Assembly: GCA_020881915.1 (NCBI GenBank)
Contig: JAJFPB010000006.1
Span: 2,852,001-2,916,000 of the forward strand
Reading direction: 5' to 3'
Source of the DNA: Paramyrothecium sp. XJ0827
Taxonomy: Eukaryota > Ascomycota > Sordariomycetes > Hypocreales > Stachybotryaceae
Length of the DNA stretch: 64,000 bases
Shown here: positions 1 to 12,420 of the stretch, one piece after another
How the letters are laid out: every line of letters starts with the position of its first letter
Numbering within the stretch: position 1 is the first letter of the stretch
Made by a program: the position numbers and the translations under genes
The notes under the pieces: generated by a model
Told to the model about the DNA's origin: nothing
The model's input: only the letters and a program-made list of their open reading frames with translations
Databases searched by the model: none

Positions 1-1650
1 CCTCTTCGTCCTTGAGCTTCTTGTAGTGCGGCTCGATGTCCTTGGTCACGCCGGTGGCAAGGGGCGCCATGCTTGGATCCAGCTTGCCACCGGGGACCAG
101 CGGGGGCAATGTCGCCAGCATGCTCTGCGCCAAAGTCTGGCGTGGCGCACCGCCGTGCTGCGAGGAGGGGCCTGTGGGTGGGTTGAAGGGACGGGGCTGG
201 GATGATGTTGTTGAGGAGGTGCTGGCGATGGGAGTACCCCGAGGGCCCGTGGGGATGTTGGCTTGGCCACTTGGTGTTGACGGCGTTGAGGATGGCCCCG
301 ACACATGCCTCGGCGGCGCTTGTGTCCACGAGCCCCGCCCCCCACGAGAGCTGAACGAGCCTCTGCTTGGGCCAACGTAGCCCCGCGGACCTGCAGGCGC
401 GTGAGGAGGGCTGACTGGCTCTGAGCGATGCGGCGCGGTAGTGGGTGTAGGAGGAGGTCGTGAGCCGGGCGTGGCCGGCGTGGCCGCGGAAGTGCTGAAA
501 CTGCGGTTCACCGCTGGGCCGGTAGGAGGCGCCCGCAACGCCGCGGGCCCTCGCGGTGGTGATTTGGTCCCAGGTGTAGGAGTCGTCGATTCGTGGGATG
601 GGCGCGCAGAGTCTCTTGCGACAGTAGCAGCCCCTGCTCCGGGTAGTTGCGGAGTGTTGTCGCGCGACTGACGTGGCGAACGGGCTCTCATTGAGTTGGG
701 GCGGGGCGATGACCTTCCCGACACTGATTGCGAATTGATGGCTGATGAGATGGCAGATTCTTTCGGGGGAGATGGCCGTCTGTAGGATTGGTATCTGTCA
801 CCCCGACGCCCGGGCGACGGTGATCTGGGCCTGTACGAGCCACCTCGTGAGCCGAGAGGGGTGGCTCTACCGGGCGGCGTGCGCTCCCTACGGTTGAAGG
901 GCGAGCGCGATCGTCTTCTGTGGGACGTCAGATTCAGCTCCCTGACCATGAAAGGTGCAGCTTGCCTGTCATCGCGCCTGTCAAAGTCCCGATCTCTCTC
1001 AGGCACTCTGTCCCGATCCCGGTCCCGCTCCCACTCGCGGTCTCGAGGATCCCGCTCCATTCTATCACGATCACGTTCTCGCTCAAGGTCGCGTTCCCTA
1101 TCGCGAACCCTGTCCCTGTCCCAATCTCGATCGCGGTCCCAGTCCCGTCGCGGAGACCTGGGACGCTCGTACCTGTCATCTCGGATGGGCGAACGTCGTC
1201 TCGACAAACTACGGCGAGGCGGCGATCGACGTGGAGGAGGAGTGCGCGTCCGTTCGCGTCGGCGAGGGCTTTCGCGTTCACGCGAGCGATCTCGACGATA
1301 GTGGCTACCACCACTTCTTGAGCGGCGACGAGGAGGTGGGTATCGTCCGGGAATATAACTATCAGAACCGGAGATCATGGGGCTTCGAGGGCGGGGGCTC
1401 CTGGGTCGTGGACTTCTTGGCCGGTCTCTAACAGGACTTCTAGCTCGCCGAGGGGATCGATCTCGTGGAGTTGGTCGCCATGACTCGCCGGCACCGTATC
1501 TCACGACTTCACCGTCGTCGTACCTGTTCGACCATCAGTTAGTTGTACTGGAACGAACGCAGCATTCGCTTTTGGAGGCGTCGTTTGCTACGTTTGGACT
1601 GGGACAAGGGACGCTTACCTACGACCACGGCCATCGCGATCGCGATCCAT
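1..1650 (-). CDS. Arg/Asp/Ser-rich (RD/RS) protein, C-terminus beyond left edge
   Basis: Two exons on the minus strand. Exon 1 is 1650-1619 (ATG, starts MDRDRDGRGR), the intron is 1618-1524 (GTAAGC donor, CTAAC branch, ACAG acceptor), and exon 2 runs 1523 to the window edge with no stop, giving about 518 visible residues. The first 250 residues are packed with RS, SP and then RD/RE dipeptides (the RD block lies at about 970-1180). After this come Pro/Ser/Thr/Gly-rich disordered sequence and, at the edge, a more ordered lysine-rich stretch (TKDIEPHYKKLKDEE). Such dipeptide repeats are typical of splicing-associated and nuclear-speckle proteins, so a role in mRNA processing is possible, but I do not recognise the family. 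The repeats make the other frames look open too; this frame was chosen because it stays open for 1.5 kb and splices cleanly to an ATG exon. Confidence 0.75.
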
Positions 1651-2199
1651 GGCTGATTATATGGCGGTAATAAGCCTGAAGTTGTCGGGCAAGATCAACT
1701 ATCGTGATGTCGACGACATCTGCGAAGATACGTGAAAGCCGTCAAGAAGTTGGATACGGAAATTTGTAGGCCGACTTCCGGATAAGGAGAGACTGCTATC
1801 GCAATCGCATGGGTGCGCCTCAAGAGACCCTTAGTTGCACAGTGCAAATTGTCATCATGGTTGACTACAAACACGGACACCACCAAGCTATGAGAATGGC
1901 TGTTAACAAAAATGTCAGAGCTACCGTCTTCACATAAAATGACATTTTGCATTGATGAGCAATTCCGAAATGAGACCAGCTTTTGCCTCATGAAATGAAG
2001 TTGTTTTCGCATTGAGAATCACAAGTGTCGAATCTAATTGTTCTGTAGTCAACAAGTCCGACATTGTTGGCCACTGACGTATTAAGTGAAAGAAGGAACA
2101 ACCAATATCTAAGTAGCCAGGTGTAATGATGGTCTCTCCATAAGAATTGATCTGCGCTCTTGTTGGGACGACGGCATCCTATGCAGCTCCCAAGATAGC
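1651..2199. other. Intergenic: RD/RS gene promoter and HDA1 3' region
   Basis: Lies upstream of the RD/RS gene and downstream of the HDA1 stop. The short reading frames here have no ATG-plus-splice logic and look like chance. I see nothing else in it. Confidence 0.5.
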
Positions 2200-4521
2200 C
2201 TATGCTGTCTTCTCTTCCTCCGTGGTATCTCCAGCAACCTGCTCTGTGACCCTGCCTGATATCCAATCCCATGTCTCTTGAGCATGGGCCTGCATCATCT
2301 GATTCAAATCCTTCTTTTCACTACGGACCACCGTGCCGAAACGCCGTTTGTTGACCTTTCTGGTGAGATCGGGGTCGAGCCAGCAGGCATGGTCGCCGGC
2401 CACATAAACTCGCGAGTTCTCTTTGTACCAAGATGATAGGTCGGTATCAATGTCTGACTTGACAGGTCGGAGGTTCCCTGTTACAAAATTGACGACCCCC
2501 GATATCATAGATTTGCAATCTAGTTGACTCAATCAGCAAACGAAGTCCTCAAGATTGTCGAACTCAATTGCTGCACACAAGGAGTACGACTCACCTCGAT
2601 TCAACAACAAGACCTTCACTCCCAGGTAGGCATTCCCGACACCTAATAAAAAGATGTCGTCGGCATCAAAAAGTTGGAGGAAGTTGTCCCAAAGATAGCA
2701 GACCAGTGTTTGCATCTGTTGTTGAAGGTCTCTCTCATTCGCTATAGGAGTGTATGCATCCGTGTCCTTGTATAAGTTAGCAGCACGAACCTATATGGTA
2801 TCTCAAGGAAGACTCACCTCCTCTCGAGTCACATAAGCAGGTATGTTGATGTCCATGACGCCAAAGTTTTGACTGACGGCCCAGTCTATGTAACGAGTGA
2901 CACCGTCGACCACCCAGGCATTGTGAGGTTCTATGGACGTATCGATCACGTCGGGTTGAGCCAGCAATTGTGGTGGATCATGGATGATGACTAGAATCTT
3001 TCGAGAGCTGTGCAAATCAGGTGTGACAAGGACCTGGTTCTCAAAAGACTTATAGATTTGCTCTCGCTGCACATAAAGAGGTATCATGCTGTGTTTTTCT
3101 TGAAGAACCTGCCGTTGGGCGTTGCGGATCACGTCGTGTAATCTCGCAGCGCCGTCCGCTTGGATCTCGGGCATGTTCACAATTCCCGGTCGCATGCATT
3201 CCCAGTAAGGCGCTTGGTGCGCTTGAACCTTGGCCAGCATGCGAGCGGCGTCTTTGTTGATCTTTGGCAGCTCCATCTTTGGCGGCGGCTCCCCCATCAA
3301 TGTCCGTGCTACTGCCACAGCAGAGTTGGAAATCGCAGCAAGATTATAGCCGCCCTCGAGACAGACCACAACCTTCCCATCAGCGAGCGACATCAGCATG
3401 TGCGTCATGTGCGCATAACATGCAGGTGTCACGAAACACCCCCCAAGCTCGTCGCCATCGGCGGCATCGAAGCCAGCAGATATCACCACCAAATCCGGGT
3501 TGAATTCCTTTGCGATCGGCATGACAATTTTCTGAAATGCTGCCATGTACTCTCCGTCACCCATACCCTGGTCATGCCAGCCTATGTTGATGTTCTTGCC
3601 CAAACCTGGGCCACTGCCACAGTGTTCGATCCCACCGTCCGGCGTCATCGGATTAGGAGGCTGTCCTGGGTAGAACAAGCCGTTTTGGTATACGTGTAGA
3701 GAGACGTAAAGCACATTCGGGTCGTGATAGAATATGTTTTGGATGCCATTGCCATGGTGCACGTCCCAATCGAGGATGAGGACTTTGCGACATACGTCAG
3801 GGTAGTCCTGCTGGCACACTTTGACGGCCACGGGGACGTTGTTGAAGAAGCAGAACCCCATCGGGGCATCGAACTCAGCGTGATGACCAGGTGGACGGAT
3901 TACGGCAAAGGCGTTCTTTACCTGCCCCTCCACGACTTGCTTACAGGTATCGATGGCGCCGCCGGCCGACAGGAGAGCGACCGGGTAGGACATGCTTCCG
4001 ACGTACAGCGATTCGCGGCCTGCATCATACTGCTTCGTCAACGCTCGAAGCTCGGCTGTGCTCAGATTCTCAAGGTTCTCAACCCAAGCCAAGTGGTCTG
4101 GAGAATGCGCCAAGCAGATTTCTTCCCGAGTCGCAGCGCGCGCGGGTATCCTCCACATGTATCTGGTTGGGCATTGCTTCATTATCTCAGGCAGATTTGC
4201 TTGCGGGCCGGTGTATACGAGGCCAGCTTTCTTGAAGGCCCGGAAGATCTCGTGTATGCGCCGAGGGTCTTCTGGATGGTGGGCGTTCGGGCTGAAGTCC
4301 GCATTCATATGGAGCTTCATGCGATCATCATAGCAGCAACCTGTTGGAAGCAGCCCTCGGCGGCGGAGCTGGTCCAGAGAAAGCTCCTGTGGCTCCTCGC
4401 TACTCTCTTCCTCATAGCTGCCCTCGGAAACAGTATCATCATCCCCGTTGCGGGTGCTCCCGCTCTCCATGCCGTTCGCTACATCGACATCCTTCATAGG
4501 ATGATCATCACTTTCATCCAT
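2200..4521 (-). CDS. HDA1: Class II histone deacetylase Hda1
   Basis: Zn-dependent lysine deacetylase acting on histone tails in the nucleus. Three exons: 4521-2818, 2766-2595 and 2519-2200, with introns of 51 and 75 bp that have GTGAGT donors; product 731 residues. The deacetylase domain covers about residues 55-400 and shows the RPPGHHA catalytic histidine pair (about 210), DWDVHHGNG and SAGFDAADGDELGG zinc/active-site motifs. After it comes the C-terminal Arb2-like domain (about 450-700) that distinguishes Hda1 from Rpd3/Hos2 enzymes and extends across the two small exons. The N-terminus is acidic (DE/S-rich). Length matches fungal Hda1 (about 700-770). In Neurospora the orthologue works with HP1 and chromodomain protein CDP-2 in heterochromatin silencing; a chromodomain gene lies 8 kb away at 12421. 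The exon joins preserve the frame at both introns. Confidence 0.95.
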
Positions 4522-5594
4522 CGTTGACTCTCCACCTAGGCAAAGCCGCGCGGCTAACCAGGGGCCTCGTCAGTACGCGCGGGTGACCGACTGAAGAGCC
4601 GCGTAACAGCTAAGATGCGAACGCCAATGCTTAGAGGCTATCCTGTGGTAGGGTTCTTGATCATGCACAGCCTAGAGATTGTGTCAATTGAGGCTCTGAG
4701 CTCTGATTTCTGATATAAGCGTCAACGAACGGATGCGCAGCGATCTAAGCAAGCAGAGGAAAGGGTGAGAGCTCGGTGGCGGGCTTAAGAAGCAGACGTG
4801 CATCTGAGCCATTGAGCGCCCCAATACCGTATAAGGGGAACCACTGAGTTGTCGAACTCGCAATTGAGATTGAAGCGGAAGGAAGACGTTGAACGTTAAG
4901 GTTCTGATATGAGGCACGAGAACTTACTGACTGGCCTTTGTGTAGGTGGTTGGTGGGAATTCCTTTGTTACGGATGTTCGACCAGCGCGCGACCGATTCC
5001 TCCCCACGACTAAGCTGATAGACCACCTAGCAAGGCAGACGCATTCAATGCAGCCCTTTTCCAAGCCAGCCCGTTGGGTCGTGGCGCAGGGGAGTGCGAT
5101 GCAGTTGTTTTATGGGGATGTTGTGTAGGTTGAGTGGGAGGCTTCGGGTGCAGCCAGGCCCGGCGACCGAGCACCCTGCTGGCGCTCACCCTCACTGCCT
5201 GCCACGGCCACTGGAAGCCCCTCCTTAAAGCTAAGGTCGGTCGGTAAAGTGAACACACCCCCCTCTGCCCTTGTTATCGAGAAGAAGCCGAAAACACCAC
5301 GTAATTGTTCATGCTCCGATTCCCTGCGACAATTGCGGCGGCGCTAGAATGCAATCCGGATCCAGTTCTGGACTACTGCGTGGAATCGCGTATTTGAGGT
5401 GAAGTCACAACAAGTTACAACCACCAGTCAATTGATGATCTGACTACAAGCCCACCGATCTACAGACTACAAAGTCAACGTGTAAGGTCCACTGTGTGCA
5501 CTTATCCCCATCTATCGACACCGTCTAGTCTTCTTGTAGAGAGAAAACAAAACAAAAGATTACAAGATTATCGCTTTGTACCCCGTCCTTTCTA
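4522..5594. other. Intergenic: HDA1 5' region and F-box gene 3' region
   Basis: About 1.07 kb. Only short overlapping frames with no recognisable protein sequence. Presumed HDA1 promoter and leader on the left half. No repeat or RNA gene seen. Confidence 0.4.
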
Positions 5595-6962
5595 TCAGCG
5601 ACTGTACACCGTACCCATGGCAGCAGTTCTCACGACTCCAGCTCCATAACCTGACTGCCGCTGTTGATCCTCCAGATGCGAGCCGTCATCACCTCGCGGC
5701 GAATATTGGGAGAGAGATCGTACAAAATCCAGCCCAGCGGGTAAGGCGCCATCTGGATTTGCATCGCCCCCAAACGTGAGGCGCTCGTTGTCACGTTCGT
5801 CGTCAAAGTCAACGATGCCTCCAGCACTATCTTCTGCCAAGCTTGGAACCTTCTCGAGCCACTTTCGCTCGTCTAGGGCACATCTAATGGCAACCTGGAT
5901 TGATTCCTGGTCAAAGGTAAAGTTCGGATGCTGCACGTGAATCTCGGTAATCAATCGATGCCGCGGATAGCTGTAGATGTTTTCGAAGTAGAACATGATG
6001 TCCTTGGGGCTAAGTTTAGCATAGGTTTTGAGAATGCGGCCCCACCGACTCTGGTCATTCCAACTCGTGGCAAGCGACTGCTCTCTACTGCCATAATCGA
6101 CCAATGGAAGGTGAGAAGAAGACTTACACATGGTTAGTAGAGTGTTAGGGCCGACTCGCTTGGAAAAACTCACCTGCATATGGCTGGGATCAAGGCGCGG
6201 GCAGATGTAGTGTAGGATCACGTCCTTCACAGTCTCGATCAGGTCCATGAGCTCTAGTAGTTCACTGGTAGAGTGGCGCCGCATCTGACTGGTGCGGATG
6301 TCTTCGACACGAGGCTCGGGGAGACCAACGCGAGGTCTAGGCTGGTCTCCATGAAAATGAACGCTGTAGAGCCACCACCGGTATAGAGCTCGGCGAAACC
6401 TGACCGCTTCATGTGGTCGTAGACTTCGACAATTCTCAGGCTCATGAAACCACCTCATCTGAGGAAATATGCCTTCCCACTTCCTAACGAGCTGGCAGTG
6501 TTTAAGAATACCGACCAAATCGCGTTCGTCCAGGGTCACAGTGGCCAAACTGGACGACGTCATACCTGGCCCTCGTCGTCCTTTGCCAACTTGCTTGAAG
6601 CCAGTTGCATCGTGGGTCACGGTGTTCAGTAATACTGAAGCAGGAGTAAGTGGTAGACCCTTGTCTCCCGGCCACCTTCTAAAAACGACAGATTTGGGCG
6701 TGTATGGCCCGCCTGGGCTCAGGTCTGCCACGGACGCTGTATAAATTTGAAGGAGTTCGTCCAAAGGACTGAATTCCTCACATAGAACAGGCAGCAGAAT
6801 TGTGGCTCTATGTTGTCCAAAGAAGTCAAGGAGCGACCGACTGGTGGCGGAGAGCTCGAAAATGCTGGACACGTCTAGATGCTGATAAATGTCGAGAAGT
6901 ATCTCGATTGGAAGCCCAAGCAACGGGGACGATGTTCTGGAAGAAAACGCCATGTCTCGCAT
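5595..6962 (-). CDS. F-box domain protein
   Basis: The N-terminal F-box (about residues 13-50, LLGLPIEILLDIYQHLD followed by SIFELSATSRSLLDFF) should bind Skp1 and make this a substrate-recognition subunit of an SCF ubiquitin ligase. The rest of the protein has no leucine-rich or WD repeats that I can see, so its target is unknown. The frame reads straight through as 455 residues, but 6173-6123 has a GTGAGT donor, a CTAAC branch site and an AAG acceptor. It is 51 bp long, so splicing keeps the frame and gives 438 residues; I take the spliced form as more likely because the intron signals are complete. Start at 6962 (ATG); a second in-frame ATG follows three codons later. Confidence 0.8.
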   Translation of the reverse strand: MRDMAFSSRTSSPLLGLPIEILLDIYQHLDVSSIFELSATSRSLLDFFGQHRATILLPVLCEEFSPLDELLQIYTASVADLSPGGPYTPKSVVFRRWPGDKGLPLTPASVLLNTVTHDATGFKQVGKGRRGPGMTSSSLATVTLDERDLVGILKHCQLVRKWEGIFPQMRWFHEPENCRSLRPHEAVRFRRALYRWWLYSVHFHGDQPRPRVGLPEPRVEDIRTSQMRRHSTSELLELMDLIETVKDVILHYICPRLDPSHMQVSFSKRVGPNTLLTMCKSSSHLPLVDYGSREQSLATSWNDQSRWGRILKTYAKLSPKDIMFYFENIYSYPRHRLITEIHVQHPNFTFDQESIQVAIRCALDERKWLEKVPSLAEDSAGGIVDFDDERDNERLTFGGDANPDGALPAGLDFVRSLSQYSPRGDDGSHLEDQQRQSGYGAGVVRTAAMGTVYSR

Positions 6963-7940
6963 GAGTGATTTGAGTCGAGAGTCGAGACTGAACGGAAAGT
7001 TGTATATGAGCCGCCGGATGGCAAATCAACAAAGCCGTCTTTATATCAAAGAGCTAAACACAAATCTCTAAGTGCCGGAAACCTGTCTCAAAGGGATTAG
7101 CAGAAGGACAGCGCTGAAGGATCATATCGCCCTTACCAGTTGCATATCCGATATGTGAGTCAAGTATATTAGATTGTTCGCGACACAATGCTGTTAATCG
7201 CCGAGACGACGACGTGATAAACGGTCTTGCTGTATTCGTTTGCTATTCTGAAGGCAAAAACAACAACAGAAAGCTGCAAAAATGTTGATGGCTGGTGCAG
7301 CCACTGTTATTCCGAAGACGGATGAGGGTGCTGTAACCCAATGCTGCCTCCCAACGATGTCGCTGGAAGCACCGGAATATAGTGATCTACTTCACTGCCA
7401 CCCCGCCGTTGGGGCTTGAAAAAGAGTTCACGATGTACGAAGACATCTGGGAGTGCAAGATGAGACTATTCATCTTGACTTGTGAAGCCATCGCTTTCCA
7501 GCAGGATTGCTTGGTATGGCGAATGGCAATGTTAACTGCAAGTCAAACGACGAGCTGACACGACTTACTCCTTGTTGAGGCGCGTCACCGATTGAGCTCC
7601 TTATGGACTTTCCGAGGATTCGCCGACTTCTGTTCTGTCTTATCGCCTATCTTATCATGTTTTCTTGGTCATCTTACTGTGAGGTACTGGTCGTATTTAT
7701 TGTATTACAACCGTGACCAATTGTCGCAAACGTCCAGGAGTCTTTATCCTACCTGACTTGAGCGAGGAATACTGGATTGTTCAAATCTGCCAAAATTGAA
7801 GTGATAGTAAAAGGACAAGAATCTACTTGCGATCGCGATGAAGACCATTTTCTCATAGTGGTTAGATATTAGATCGAAAGTTTAAAAGTTTGAATTGTAT
7901 ATCAAGAATCTTCACAACTACCTCTAACCACAGCAAATTA
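6963..7940. other. Intergenic, nothing recognised
   Basis: About 1 kb between the F-box gene start and the BRX1 stop. No extended open frame, repeat or RNA gene seen; AT-richer than its flanks from about 7780 to 7940. Confidence 0.4.
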
Positions 7941-8999
7941 TTAAGCAAACAAGGTCTTGGTATCCAACTCATCCTTCGGTACATTCCTCTGTCCCTCGCC
8001 TGACCGCAGCCCCAATTCGGTCTTCTTTGACAGCAAGCCAACGGTTTGCTCAGCCCTGGCGTTGTGCCTCGATGCCTTCGTTCTGCGCAACTCGGATCTG
8101 ACCTGGTTGGGGGAAATGAACTCCTTGCTTTCCCAAATAATGGGTCCTCCGAAAGAGCCTTCTTGAATGATGATGGGGGTCATTACGAAGCGAGGGCCAA
8201 TCTCAACCAGCTCGATCTCGGTGTCAGAAGAGCCAAATTTTGACTTGGCTTTTCGTGCCTCTGCGGCAGCAGCCTCCGCTTCTTTCTCCTCCTCGCCAGG
8301 CTTCACGACCGAGCCGTCCACCTCGTTTATTTGGTAGCATCGCACCCAGATCTTGTTGTCGACCACGCTGAAGCTCAGGACATGGTCAATGAAAGGCTTG
8401 GACTTCCGGGCGCCGGGTGGAACGCCAAATGTTTGAACGAACAGCTCGCGCATGAGGCGAAGGTGGGGTTGTTTCTCAAAGGCACCGTCGAAGGAAAGAA
8501 TGGGCCTTGAGCCCTTCAGGCAGTTTCCTGTGAAGTGTAGCTCCTCCATGGTGTGCACTTGAATCTGTCAGCACCGAAATTCGAGTTTGCGCCCGGTCGC
8601 GTCACTTACAATTCTGTACGTGGAATTTGTAGCAGGGTCCATTTGGCGAGTTGCCAATCCACAGATAGAGATCCTGACCCTTCCTAGCTTCGAAGAAGAT
8701 GACCTTGTTGCAGTTGTAGATTTCACAAAGCTCATTCAACTGGTGCAGACGGGATTTCGAATCGAACTTGGCTTCCTTCCGGCTATGGGGAAGCATGGAC
8801 GCGAGATCGTTCAAAAGATGTCGGTGCCTACGGATTATGTCAATGGAAAGCGCTTGTTTGAGGCAGAGAGATCTTACCTGTAGGTGATACCTCTGGACGA
8901 GAGGATCAAGACTCTCTGCTTGTTCTTCTTGATACCATTGCTGGGTGCTTCCACTTTTGCGCTGGAAGACTTTGACAAAGATTTGTAAACCGCAGCCAT
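7941..8999 (-). CDS. BRX1: Ribosome biogenesis protein Brx1 (Brix domain)
   Basis: Nucleolar factor needed for 60S subunit (27S pre-rRNA) maturation. Three exons: 8999-8878, 8827-8610 and 8557-7941, separated by 50- and 52-bp introns; 318 residues. It starts MAAVYKSL at an ATG in the first exon. The Brix domain spans about residues 28-245 and opens with KNKQRVLILSSRGITYRHRH and continues with LLNDLASMLPHSRKEAKFD, the NCNKVIFFEARKGQDLYLWI block and the GNCLKGSRPILSFD motif. An Ala/Glu/Lys-rich insertion follows in the C-terminal half (near residue 200), and the tail is charged, as in other fungal Brx1 proteins. Both intron joins keep the frame, and the domain is continuous across them. Confidence 0.95.
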
Positions 9000-9795
9000 T
9001 TTGAAGTCAATGGCTCCTGCAGCCGATGCTTCGTAACAAGTAAGGTGTTGCTGATTTCGACGCTGTTGTCTGAATCCTGGCTTTTCGAGGCGAGATCTTG
9101 ACGGTGTTTGGAAAAAATTAAGAAGACTTGACTTCGGACGTTGCGATAAGCCACTACGCCGCCTTATCGGCTAGTGCAGGTGGGGCATGCCACCAGCGCC
9201 AAGCCATATGGGCCGGGGGGATTTGCACCCGACCAAAGCATCCAACGTGACACACATATGGAACGGGGTCCAAGCTGGTGACGGATTGCCATCGTCGAGC
9301 GACCTCCCTGCTGTGCAAGGCAGTACAAGGAAGAGTCCGCCTGGCTTAAATCGGTAGGCAGCCCCTAAGGCTATTCTGGCTGCACAAAGCATTCCAGTGC
9401 TGCGCATAGCCGTATCCGTCACCTAGATGCACCCATGTACCTTGCATTTGACGCTTACGGCACGAAAGGAGTTTCCCACAAAGTGTAGCAATGAGGTTTG
9501 GTTATTTGAGACATTAATTCATTCAGCTACGTAACATGACCATATCGTAGTGATCGTCGGACGCATCAAACTGCGGATAAGCGTCAAGACCAACAACCAA
9601 CCATAAAGCTGAACAGTCCACACCTTCCAATATCAGAAAAGAAGCAGAACAGGACAAACCACCATTCCTTTGTCTCCAGGACGCTGCGCCAATGTCACTC
9701 CTTATGCGACGTACATTTGAGAACATAAAGACAGCGACTGGTATATAATCCAAGCCCAATGACCATCATATGCGCGATGTTTGCATGTTTGCCGC
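9000..9795. other. Intergenic: BRX1 5' and YPT31 3' regions
   Basis: About 800 bp. The only open frames are short and unrelated to known proteins. Nothing else seen. Confidence 0.4.
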
Positions 9796-10708
<913 letters not shown>

Positions 10709-12420
10709 GATGGCAGCGTTGGCAGGAATGTCGTCGGAATGGAATAGAGGAGCTCAAGATGGTTTGCTTGAAGTGTGGATGTGGAGGGAGAGAATGCGCA
10801 CGGCTGGCGACGATGAAAGGGTGCTCACTGGAGGACAAGGGGAGGTACTGGTGCAGGTACCTGACCTTATCTGTCTCCAACTTGAGGTACCCTCGGTAGA
10901 CGGGGGAGGGGACATGTACCTTTTAGCTCACATGCCTCCTAAGGTACCTGACCTGTGCATCCCACCAACACCTTCATTCACCTACATTCGCACAGCACTA
11001 AAGCCCGACTACCTACCCAAAAGGCAGCAACCAAACCATCGCGCAAAGGCAGTGCTAAACACCGGAGCGGGGAATGTGATTGGCTCCGATGAGGGATGCC
11101 TGAAGATCGAAGCTCGGACAGGAATAAGCGGTGGTCAGATGCCTTCTTGTAAACGCACACGCCCAAACCCTGGATGAAGAAATGGCCGAGCTGCTGGCTC
11201 TCGTGCCAACACGATCACAAATCTTGTTGGATGTTGTTTCTTCAATCTTGTTTTCTAGGATGGTAAACGCCAAAGTACGTGAGGAACCATTAGATCACTG
11301 CGGTTTCCCACCGCCGTCTGTGCACCTGAAGCATTCAAAGCGGTCTGACGTCGCACTAGAACAGAACTCCTTGTCTCCAGAAACGTTTCATATTTCATCC
11401 TCTGGGGCCTGTACCTCGCCAGCAGTTCGCTCTGCACATGCCAGAAAGTAAACCCCACAGACCTAGGCTCAAGCCTCGAGGTGGGTTTTTGGCAAAATTC
11501 GTAGCCTTGCTTGCTGCAGTCCTAGGTTTCCAGCATCTCGTAATATCGCCGCCGCCGGGGCAGTAAGACAACTCGTCATTGGTCACCCCATTGGCACAAG
11601 CTGAATCGCGGAAAAGGCTTTGGCTCCAAGCTTCGCCATCAGACTTCCGACACTCTCTGAGCAACTGTTGGCAGCTGCTTTTGCAAATGCTGTTGGTGCT
11701 GCCGTCCCCGCTTGTTTCTCGACTGAAAATAACGGACATTTGAACGTGACCCTGCGCAGTCGTTTAAGCAAAGTAAGGTACCTCAACTAAGATTTTCAAA
11801 GGTACCCCTCCTCGTCTGCCACGGCGCTGTACGCAGCTTCTAGATGCCTGGCCGGCTTTAAATGATGTACCACCTTACTCTCACCAACTTCACCGCAGGT
11901 ACCTCCCTTCTATCACAGCTTTGTGTACCTCCTATCAACGCTGTTTGCTTCTTGCATCACTCCCTTCCCACTTGACCGCATGTGACTTTTAACACACGCG
12001 TTTTCTGACCTTCAAACCGGCTTCATCTTCCATTTCTTGCGATTTATCCACCCTTGAAGATGATGTGAGCGAGCCCCTTATTTTCGATCAATCATCAAAA
12101 CAAACCGCCTTCGTCTGCCTCAAAGAACGCACACACCTCAGCAAAGCCGCACGCGTCAGCCAAACATGGTCTTCCATGCTCTACTCCCACAGTAAATCGT
12201 CAGTGCACATCTTCACCCAGCTGTAATACCAGGCATTCCGCAAAATATCGTCGTTCAAAAGCTAAACAAATGTATAGTAGTGCATATGAGCAGCGTACGT
12301 GACATGCTCAAACGCAGTGAACTTCTGCCACTGTGGCGCATCTGTCCTAAGACAAGGCGACTTTTCCAAGACACCCGGACGTTGAAACACTCTTTCCTCA
12401 ACTGGCTATAAGTAGAAAAG
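10709..12420. promoter_or_regulatory. Divergent promoter region, YPT31 / chromodomain gene, rich in GGTACC
   Basis: 1.7 kb between two divergently transcribed genes. It carries six copies of the palindrome GGTACC, mostly within (A)AGGTACCT contexts, at 10856, 10886, 10943, 11777, 11801 and 11898, where chance would give less than one in that span. No convincing coding sequence; the strand-plus frames near 10700-11450 are not recognisable. Confidence 0.4.

Noticed and set aside
861..1301. Plus-strand SR-rich frame and the overlapping frames at 920-1431
   Set aside because: Mirror images of the RD/RS repeats of the minus-strand gene. They lack splice partners and end abruptly; the minus-strand frame is open over 1.5 kb.
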